DNA of 12,602 nucleotides, from positions 1 to 12,602 of the forward strand of contig CAWGCA010000006.1 of assembly GCA_963820955.1 (NCBI GenBank), in the 5' to 3' direction. The notes under the pieces were generated by a model that was given only the letters and a program-made list of their open reading frames with translations, had not been told where the DNA came from and made no database searches. The translations under genes were made by a program, and so were the position numbers. Source of the DNA: CAWGCA01 sp963820955 (GTDB taxonomy: Bacteria; Pseudomonadota; Gammaproteobacteria; Chromatiales; Chromatiaceae). Numbering within the stretch: position 1 is the first letter of the stretch; the number at the start of each line of letters is the position of its first letter. This document shows, in pieces, positions 7,989 through 12,602 of the stretch.

Positions 7989-8101
7989 CTATTAGTGGCC
8001 GGTAAGTTCGATGGGTCCAAGTCGCGTCGCTATCCGGGCTGCCCCAGAATTGACGATGAAATCGAAAAATTGGTGGTAGGATGGCCAAAGAAAACTCCGA
8101 T
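7989..8101 (+). pseudogene. Integrase-type transposase relic (IS3/IS481-like helix-turn-helix region)
   Basis: The plus frame reads LLVAGKFDGSKSRRYPG, then PRIDDEIEKLVV. This resembles the segment before the DDE core of a widespread integrase-like transposase group (LLVARKFDGS...GRPRIDxEIExLVVRMAKEN). After VV one base is missing near 8077. The next frame supplies RMAKENSD up to about 8101, where a TGA follows and the similarity ends. About 37 residues survive; the DDE catalytic domain and both element ends are absent. It is fused directly to an IS630-type fragment in the opposite orientation. Confidence 0.6.
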
Positions 8102-8102
8102 T

Positions 8103-8210
8103 GATTCCAAAGCGGATCTGAATGAGTTCCTGCACCGCCTGGCGAGTCCACAGTGCGAATACCAGCTTAAACTGATCCGGTGTCATTTCTATACTCAGAT
8201 CTTGGATCTC
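8103..8210 (-). pseudogene. IS630-family transposase relic
   Basis: The minus strand reads EIQDLSIEMTPDQFKLVF, then ALWTRQAVQELIQIRFGI. The TPxQxKLxFALWTRxAVxxLI pattern is the linker between the helix-turn-helix and catalytic parts of many IS630-family transposases. The frame breaks with a stop just upstream (right) of about 8214. A GRYKILDSAQN-like stretch in another frame near 8220-8260 may be the preceding residues. The similarity stops at I (8103-8105), where the integrase-type relic of the opposite strand begins. The catalytic DDE domain is missing, so it cannot move anything. Confidence 0.65.
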
Positions 8211-8319
8211 CAGATTCTATTCTGCGCGCTATCCAGGATTTTGTACCGGCCTTCCGCAAAACCCAGTTGCTTCGATTTCAACCCTTTAGCGCCTACCCTT
8301 TCATAAGTCTTATTGCACT

Positions 8320-8476
8320 ATAGGGTACTTCGAAAAATCCCTTCCGTGGGATTTCTGGATACGACAATCGAAAAGCGCAGTTTTCGATTGCCTTCATTTT
8401 CATGCGCTTACACGCACGAAAATAGTGGCGCATCCTTGCACCACACGAGCACCTCGAATATTTTGAGGAGCCCTAT
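8320..8476. repeat. Five tandem hairpins bounded by imperfect inverted repeats (possible MITE)
   Basis: Five neighbouring stems can be seen. (1) AAATCCC/GGGATTT at 8335-8341 and 8348-8354. (2) CAATCGAAAA/TTTTCGATTG at 8365-8374 and 8381-8390. (3) ATTTTCATGCG/CGCACGAAAAT at 8396-8406 and 8413-8423, one mismatch. (4) GTGGCGCA/TGCACCAC at 8425-8432 and 8437-8444, one mismatch. (5) CCTCGAA/TTTGAGG at 8452-8458 and 8462-8468, one G-U. The first three loops are all 6 nt. ATAGGG (8320-8325) mirrors CCCTAT (8471-8476), with partial similarity continuing inward. No ORF fits. A non-autonomous mobile element or a structured RNA are the main options; no clean target duplication is visible. Confidence 0.45.
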
Positions 8477-8542
8477 TTAGTATTACCGAGTTAATAATTT
8501 GCTATTAGGATGAAAAGAGAGGACAGTCTAGCGAGCACCTCG
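8446..8542. repeat. Repeated dyad CGAGCACCTCG
   Basis: The 11-mer CGAGCACCTCG occurs at 8446-8456 and again at 8532-8542, 86 bases apart. Each copy is itself a dyad (CGAG-CAC-CTCG). The second copy is nested between GACAG (8522-8526) and CTGTC (8544-8548), a further inverted pair. Two identical dyads upstream of the DsrC-like gene could be an operator pair, or part of the adjacent hairpin element. Confidence 0.35.
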
Positions 8543-8711
8543 TCTGTCTGCACTTGAGTATTTCTGCCGCACAGCATTGACCGAATGGCCGCTGTTGCCC
8601 GCCACGCTACTTTCTCGCGGACTCCGATCTGACAAAAGCTGTCTTTCAGTCACTTGGCACAAGCAAGAAAAAGGTACAGCGCATCTTGCTTACTCTACTC
8701 AGGATAATCCC

Positions 8712-9083
8712 ATGACTCAATTTACAATTAATGCTCAGGATACAGAAACATCCAGTCAATATGCTGGGGATCGCGCCATTGAATTGGGCGATCAGCATTG
8801 GAACAGGGACAAGTCTGAAGAGTTGGCGCAGAGCGAAGGAATGAGCTTAACTGAAAAACACTGGGCGGTAATTGTTTACCTGCGCAAGCACTACCTCGAC
8901 TATGGTCTGCCGAGAAATGCAAGAACTTTGTCCAAATCCCTCAATCGGCAATTCTCGGCTCTGGGCGGAAGCAAGTATCTGCACGGTCTTTTTCCCGGTG
9001 GCCCGATTACCCAAGGCAGCCGTCTAGGCAATCTGCGCACGCCGTCAAACGCCACTGACATTTCGTTTGGCAGCAGCTATTGA
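8712..9083 (+). CDS. Cysteine-free DsrC/TusE paralogue (RspA-like)
   Basis: A 123-residue member of the DsrC/TusE family. Residues 25-65 (LGDQHWNRDKSEELAQSEG, then LTEKHWAVIVYLRKHYLDYG) and 85-98 (GGSKYLHGLFPGGP) follow DsrC closely. DsrC and TusE carry sulfur as a persulfide on a conserved C-terminal cysteine (PTGCV or PVKCL). Here that end is replaced by RTPSNATDISFGSSY and the whole protein has no cysteine, so it cannot be a sulfur carrier. Family members lacking both cysteines have been called RspA and proposed to be regulatory. ATG 8712 has AGGAT 6-7 nt upstream. The open frame reaches 8577, but that stretch has no ribosome site and no family similarity. The DNA is less GC-rich than the genes to the left. 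Confidence 0.8.
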   Translation: MTQFTINAQDTETSSQYAGDRAIELGDQHWNRDKSEELAQSEGMSLTEKHWAVIVYLRKHYLDYGLPRNARTLSKSLNRQFSALGGSKYLHGLFPGGPITQGSRLGNLRTPSNATDISFGSSY

Positions 9084-9310
9084 GAAGCGCTGGTGGTACT
9101 GGCGAGATAGGTACACAAGTTTGTGAGTGGTTTTTCAATCCCTATAAGAGGCTATTCGGAGCACAATACATACAGCGCAAAATTGACTTTCTCGAAAAGG
9201 TTAGCGACGCGCCGGGCGCCGATCACGACGACATCGAGAAGATTACGGAGAACGAGTTGGGAAGAAACAGATCGCTAAAGCAGAAGGATATGGTAAGTAC
9301 GGCGAGATGA
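9080..9310 (+). CDS. Possible small protein coupled to the DsrC-like gene
   Basis: An open frame of 76 codons starting at TTG 9080, which overlaps the stop of the DsrC-like gene (TTGA). The product is hydrophilic and mixed-charge, for example FFNPYKRLFGAQYIQRKIDF, then a run of Asp, Glu and Lys. It has no membrane segment or motif I recognise. No ATG or GTG lies in frame before codon 71, so expression would depend on a TTG start and translational coupling. The composition looks protein-like, and it fills the space before hflK (51 nt gap). It could equally be a relic or a chance frame. Confidence 0.3.
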   Translation: MRSAGGTGEIGTQVCEWFFNPYKRLFGAQYIQRKIDFLEKVSDAPGADHDDIEKITENELGRNRSLKQKDMVSTAR

Positions 9311-9326
9311 TCGTTAGTCGGCGAAT

Positions 9327-9332
9327 TATAAC
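9327..9332 (+). promoter_or_regulatory. Possible -10 box for the hflK operon
   Basis: TATAAC (9327-9332) matches the sigma-70 -10 consensus at five of six positions and lies 30 nt upstream of the hflK start. No convincing -35 box is found at 16-18 nt, so it may be used weakly, with an activator, or not at all. Confidence 0.25.
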
Positions 9333-9361
9333 AAACGTGCATAGCAGAGGAGCGCTACAAA

Positions 9362-10408
9362 ATGCCTTCGCAGAACAGTAATAATCCGTGGGGAAGCGGG
9401 GGGCGATCTGCGCCTGATCTCGAGAATCTGATTCGACAGGGGCAAGGTTGGCTCAAACAAATGATGCCGAGCGGAAGCCCGAGTGGAATAATCATTCTTG
9501 CTATCCTGGTTTTGGTCGGTGTGGGCGCATGGACGGCTTACTATACCGTACCGAGCGATTCTGTCGCTGTCGTACAACGCTTCGGAAAATATCTCAAGGA
9601 GGTTGAGCCGGGTTTGCATTTTAAGCTGCCGTTGGGCATCGACGTTGCGACGATTGTTCCGGTTAAACGACAGTTGAAGCAGGAGTTCGGCTTCACGACC
9701 CCGGGTGCAATCAATCCCTACCAGAGCCCCCGCGATGGCAAGCGCGAAACGGAAATGGTGACAGGCGACCTGAATGCCGCTTTGGTGGAATGGGTGGTGC
9801 AATACCGCATCTCAGACCCGGTAAAGTTTCTTTTCGAAGTCAGAGAACCGAGTGAAACGCTTCGATATGTTTCAGAATCAGTCATGCGGGAAGTCGTTGG
9901 CGATCGCACGGTTGATGAGGTAATCACCATCGGCCGGCAGGAGATCGAAACGGAAGCGCTAGCCAAGATGCAGGCGCTCTCAACCAAATACGCCATGGGT
10001 ATCAGCATCGATCAGGTGCAGTTGAAGAATATCAATCCACCTCAACCTGTGCAGGAATCGTTCAACGAGGTTAATCAGGCCCAGCAGGAGAAAGAGAAAC
10101 TGATCAACGAAGCAAGGCGAGATTACAATAAGGTGATTCCCCTGGCCGAGGGCGAGAAGGATCAGCGTATCCGCGAAGCTGATGGCTATCGGCTCAAGCG
10201 GATCAATGAAGCGGAAGGCGATGTTGCCCGCTTTAGCGCGTTGTTGGCGGAGTACAGCAAGGCCCCGGAGGTCACTCGCCGACGCATCTATATCGAGACC
10301 CTGCAGGAGGTCATGCCGGGTATACGCTCCAAGGTCATTGTCGATGAACAGACGCAAGGTATCTTGCCGTTGCTGAATCTCGATGCCCATAAAGGGGAAC
10401 AGCCATGA
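9362..10408 (+). CDS. hflK: HflK-like SPFH (prohibitin/stomatin) membrane protein
   Basis: A 348-residue SPFH-domain protein, the HflK half of the HflKC cage that surrounds and restrains the membrane protease FtsH at the periplasmic face. Residues 1-40 are a cytosolic, Gly/Ser/Asn-rich head with NNPWGSGG, as in HflK. Residues 43-60 are the single membrane anchor (IIILAILVLVGVGAW). SPFH domain from about 62 to 230: SVAVVQRFGKYLKEVEPGLHFKLP, then VEWVVQYRI and VMREVVGDRTVDEV. A charged coiled coil (QAQQEKEKLINEARRDYN) follows to about 300, then a short C-terminus. It is shorter than E. coli HflK (about 419), mainly at the ends. ATG 9362 has AGAGGAG at 9346-9352. Its stop overlaps the hflC start (ATGA, 10405-10408). 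No hflX is present beside it. Confidence 0.9.
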   Translation: MPSQNSNNPWGSGGRSAPDLENLIRQGQGWLKQMMPSGSPSGIIILAILVLVGVGAWTAYYTVPSDSVAVVQRFGKYLKEVEPGLHFKLPLGIDVATIVPVKRQLKQEFGFTTPGAINPYQSPRDGKRETEMVTGDLNAALVEWVVQYRISDPVKFLFEVREPSETLRYVSESVMREVVGDRTVDEVITIGRQEIETEALAKMQALSTKYAMGISIDQVQLKNINPPQPVQESFNEVNQAQQEKEKLINEARRDYNKVIPLAEGEKDQRIREADGYRLKRINEAEGDVARFSALLAEYSKAPEVTRRRIYIETLQEVMPGIRSKVIVDEQTQGILPLLNLDAHKGEQP

Positions 10409-11343
10409 ACAAACTGATTACAATTTTAGTGATCTTGGGTCTCGGGTCATTCCTCTTGATTAATTCGGTCTATACAGTGAATGAAGTAGAACAGGTAATT
10501 ATCACTCAGTTCGGTAAACCGGTCGGCTCGCCTGTGACATCCGCCGGACTAAAGGTGAAAATTCCCTTCATTCAGGAGGTCAATCCGATCGACAAGCGGG
10601 TTCTCGAATGGGACGGTAGTCCGTCGGATATGCCTACGAAGGACAAGCTTTATATTTCGGTCGATCTCTTTGCACGCTGGCGGATCACTGATCCCCTCCA
10701 GTACTTTTTACGACTGCGCGATGAACGCAGCGCTCAATCCCGCCTGGACGATATTCTCGGAAGCGAGACCCGCAATGCGGTCGCAAAGCACGAGTTGATC
10801 GAAATCATTCGCACCACCAGAGATCGTGTTCCGTTACGCGACACCTTCTTGACCGACGCGGAACAGAAACTGGATATGGGCGCGCTTGTACCGATTCAGA
10901 AGGGACGCAAACTGGTTGAGCAGGAAATTTTTTCCGCGGCTGCCGAGAAGGTTCGCGTGTTTGGTATCGAACTGCTGGATATTCGCTTTAAAAGGATCAA
11001 CTACAACGAAAGCGTACGACCGAAGATCTACGATCGCATGATCAGCGAACGACGCCAGATCGCGGAACGCTTTCTCTCGAAGGTAACGGCGAGGCCGCCA
11101 GAATTCGCGGGAATCGGGTGCGTGATCTCAACAAGATTCAGTCCGAAGCCTACCGAGAGGTCGAAGAGATCCGCGGCGTGGCGGACGCGAAAGCCACCGA
11201 AATCTACGCGCGGGCTTACAACCAGAGCCCTGAATCCGTGGCGTTCTATGAATTCACACGGACCATGCAGTCCTACAAGTCAATCATCGCCGAAAACACA
11301 ACTCTGGTACTTTCCACAGACAGTGATCTTTTCAAATTTCTGA
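10405..11343 (+). CDS. hflC: HflC-like SPFH membrane protein, N-terminal part (frame broken near 11079)
   Basis: Partner of the preceding HflK. Residues 1-25 are the membrane anchor (LITILVILGLGSFLLINSVY). The SPFH domain follows: VNEVEQVIITQFGKPVG, then KVKIPFIQEV, KRVLEWDG, FARWRITDP and SETRNAVAKHELIEIIR. The true text runs through VRPKIYDRMISERRQIAERFLS to 11079. It should continue EGNGEAARIRGN; the DNA TCGAAGGTAAC fits TCG-GAA-GGT-AAC with one G missing. Without it, the frame reads nonsense to a stop at 11343. With it, the protein is 332 residues, the normal HflC length. The start overlaps hflK by 4 bases. Confidence 0.85.
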   Translation: MNKLITILVILGLGSFLLINSVYTVNEVEQVIITQFGKPVGSPVTSAGLKVKIPFIQEVNPIDKRVLEWDGSPSDMPTKDKLYISVDLFARWRITDPLQYFLRLRDERSAQSRLDDILGSETRNAVAKHELIEIIRTTRDRVPLRDTFLTDAEQKLDMGALVPIQKGRKLVEQEIFSAAAEKVRVFGIELLDIRFKRINYNESVRPKIYDRMISERRQIAERFLSKVTARPPEFAGIGCVISTRFSPKPTERSKRSAAWRTRKPPKSTRGLTTRALNPWRSMNSHGPCSPTSQSSPKTQLWYFPQTVIFSNF

Positions 11344-11402
11344 AGGGGATGAACCCTGATCGCGAAATAGTGCCCACCCAAGGCGGCGGAGACAACCAAT
11401 GA
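11082..11402 (+). CDS. hflC: HflC-like protein, C-terminal part (continues the gene starting at 10405)
   Basis: The second part of hflC in the shifted frame: GNGEAARIRGNRVRDLNKI, SEAYREVEEIRG, ADAKATEIYARAYNQSPE, then YEFTRTMQSYK and TTLVLSTDSDLFKFL. This is the usual coiled-coil and C-terminal cap of HflC, including the YARAYNxxPEFYxFxRSLxxY-like signature. There is no separate ribosome site at the break, so it is not an independent gene. The stop (11400-11402) overlaps the ATG of the DUF1488 gene by four bases, keeping the operon coupled. Confidence 0.85.
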   Translation, partial: GNGEAARIRGNRVRDLNKIQSEAYREVEEIRGVADAKATEIYARAYNQSPESVAFYEFTRTMQSYKSIIAENTTLVLSTDSDLFKFLKGMNPDREIVPTQGGGDNQ

Positions 11403-11668
11403 AATTGAACTTTCCAAACCCGAGCCGGAGTTTCGAAGAAACGAGTAACCGCGTCCTTTTTTGGGGATATGACAATGTAATCGAAGTTTCATTCTTTGTG
11501 GAAGCTGAGGCTCTCGAAAAGCTTTCGCCTGCGATTGGGGGCACCGAGGCCGGATTTCTGGAGGCGTTCGATTCAGCACGGAAACGAATCTATGAGGTTG
11601 CGGAAAATGCTTATGTTCACGGCAGCAAGGGCTCCTTTGCTTATATATTGGCAGCGAAGGACTTTTAA
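11399..11668 (+). CDS. DUF1488 family protein
   Basis: An 89-residue small protein. MKLNFPNPSRSFEETSNRV, then VLFWGYDNVIEVSFFVEAEAL and EAGFLEAFDSARKRI match DUF1488, a proteobacterial family of unknown function with a compact alpha/beta fold and the WGYDxxxEVSFFVE core. The start ATG overlaps the hflC stop (ATGA, 11399-11402), so it belongs to the hflK-hflC transcript and is probably made by coupled translation. The position suggests a partner role with the SPFH complex, but that is inference. The stop is at 11668; no clear terminator follows. Confidence 0.85.
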   Translation: MKLNFPNPSRSFEETSNRVLFWGYDNVIEVSFFVEAEALEKLSPAIGGTEAGFLEAFDSARKRIYEVAENAYVHGSKGSFAYILAAKDF

Positions 11669-11705
11669 GCGTATTACTGAATATCGACTTAGCACCGGGT
11701 CACGA

Positions 11706-11723
11706 AGCTAGAGTTCGGTAGCT
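11706..11723. repeat. Small inverted repeat in the DUF1488-ferritin gap
   Basis: AGCTA (11706-11710) and TAGCT (11719-11723) form a perfect 5-bp dyad with 8 nt between. It lies in the 127-base gap before the ferritin-like gene. No promoter hexamers could be fixed next to it. It might be an operator or a weak transcript end, or chance. Confidence 0.2.
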
Positions 11724-11795
11724 GGGATGGATGCTACGTTGCTACTTTAAGGGTTCTGTACCACAAACCTGAATGTCAGACAGTGGAGGTGTGAG

Positions 11796-12221
11796 ATGGA
11801 TGCTGACTACCAAGATCTGATTACGGAATTAAACAAAGACCTGGAGTGGGAATACGCGGCGGCAATTCAATACGTCCAACATGCCACGGTCATGTCCGGT
11901 GCGCAGTTCGAGTCGTTCAGAAAGGAGTTGATTATTCACTCTCAGGAAGAGATTCAACATGCCCAGATCCTGTCCGAACAGATCAGTTTTCTTGGCGGTG
12001 TACCAACGGTAGAGGTGGAACGGCGGCTGACATCGACCAGTACCCTCGAAATGCTCCAGCAGGACCTGGAAGGTGAGACCCACGCCATTACCCGTTACAA
12101 GGCACGTATCGCTCAAGCCGAGGCCTTGGGCGAGTATGGTTTGCGTCGAATACTCGAAGACATTCTCCTGCAGGAAGAGGAGCATAAGCGCGACTTATTG
12201 TCTGTACTGGATAATGATTAA
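11796..12221 (+). CDS. Bacterioferritin-like diiron ferritin-family protein, no haem ligand
   Basis: A 141-residue four-helix ferritin-like protein. It shows the complete diiron ligand set spaced as in bacterioferritin: E19 (LEWEYAAAIQY), E52 and H55 (EEIQHA), E94 (GETHAI), E127 and H130 (EEEHKRDL). In bacterioferritin the residue after the second Glu is the methionine that binds haem; here it is Ile53, so haem binding as in Bfr is unlikely. The protein is slightly short of Bfr (about 158) and lacks the C-terminal fifth helix, which argues for an oxidase or Dps-like role rather than a 24-mer store. ATG 11796 has GGAGGT at 11785-11790, spacing 5, a strong site. It stands alone, with 127 nt upstream and no gene after it. 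An oxidative-stress or iron-handling role is inferred. Confidence 0.85.
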   Translation: MDADYQDLITELNKDLEWEYAAAIQYVQHATVMSGAQFESFRKELIIHSQEEIQHAQILSEQISFLGGVPTVEVERRLTSTSTLEMLQQDLEGETHAITRYKARIAQAEALGEYGLRRILEDILLQEEEHKRDLLSVLDND

Positions 12222-12602
12222 TTTCGCGCGTTTTTCTGATAGTCGGGCACAGGAGAGGAGCCACTCGCTGTCAGTGACCTGGGGTCGAGCAGCCGTCGAT
12301 ATCACTCTTCGTTTAAAGGCTGCCCTTGGCCTATACCTGTGGTGAATGTTTTTTCATGCGGCGCCACATCGAAGATTTCCGGGTACCGCCACATCCATCT
12401 GTCCAGGCTTATCCAACTGGAGTGATTTCATCTGCTTTCAAGGACTGCAACGCAGGATTGGCCCATTGGGGCGGCTCCCTACGGGCCAGCCGGGAAGCGG
12501 CCATCTGCTTTGTTGCGCTCGGTTGAATTAGCACCGGCTAGTCCTGCAATCGCACGCCTAGCATCTGACCGCTTCAAGACTGGCTGCATCCTAACTTAGG
12601 GT
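12222..12602. other. Right-end tract with no supported gene
   Basis: About 380 bases. Open frames of 61-66 codons exist on the plus strand, but they have no ribosome sites, no recognisable motifs and an odd composition. A minus-strand ATG at 12431 opens MKSLQLDKPGQMDVAVP, which faintly recalls the first residues of zinc-type alcohol dehydrogenases, but it stops after 25 codons. No convincing terminator for the ferritin-like gene was found. The tract may be decayed coding DNA. Confidence 0.4.

Noticed and set aside
8320..8476. CRISPR array
   Set aside because: The stems are different inverted repeats rather than identical direct repeats, and there are no regular spacers or cas genes.
8650..8675. 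TTGGCAC before the DsrC-like gene as a sigma-54 promoter
   Set aside because: The second half (TTGC at the right spacing) is absent, and no good -10 box fits a sigma-70 reading.
12357..12431. Minus-strand start of a zinc-type alcohol dehydrogenase
   Set aside because: Only about a dozen residues look similar, the frame stops after 25 codons, and no conserved Zn or nucleotide motif follows.

Overview
The window reads as an accessory stretch of a bacterial chromosome, most likely from a gammaproteobacterium. The clues are an HflK/HflC pair followed by a DUF1488 protein, a DUF1840 protein, a DsrC/TusE-family protein without cysteines, and relics of a CYP153-type P450. The DsrC relative hints at a sulfur-metabolising lineage (Chromatiales-like), but no decisive marker gene is present, so this is an inference.

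Layout. Positions 1-1120 (minus strand) hold gene wreckage: a frameshifted CYP153-like cytochrome P450 that runs directly into a fragment of an unrelated DUF1254 protein. Positions 1338-2651 hold an intact cyclopropane-fatty-acid-synthase-like SAM methyltransferase with an extended -10 promoter, a leader of about 120 nt and a strong ribosome binding site. Positions 2811-7073 hold a two-gene RND efflux operon (periplasmic adaptor plus inner-membrane pump, overlapping). The pump is split by one missing base near 4914. Positions 7074-7546 are mostly unexplained, but contain a short relic of a second CFA-like methyltransferase just before the DUF1840 gene (7547-7861). Positions 7989-8210 hold two insertion-sequence relics, integrase-type on plus and IS630-type on minus, fused head-on. 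Positions 8320-8476 are a chain of five adjacent hairpins bounded by imperfect inverted repeats.

From 8712 on the base composition falls visibly. A cysteine-free DsrC paralogue is followed by a possible small coupled ORF, then an overlapping hflK-hflC-DUF1488 operon with hflC broken by one missing base near 11079. A bacterioferritin-like diiron protein without the haem methionine comes next. The last 380 bases hold nothing I can support.

The live genes suggest membrane upkeep: lipid modification, efflux and SPFH-based control of membrane proteolysis, with an iron or oxidative-stress ferritin nearby. Three lesions (P450, RND pump, hflC) are each explained by loss of a single G. That may point to a systematic sequencing or assembly error, so the RND pump and HflC should not be declared dead without checking reads.
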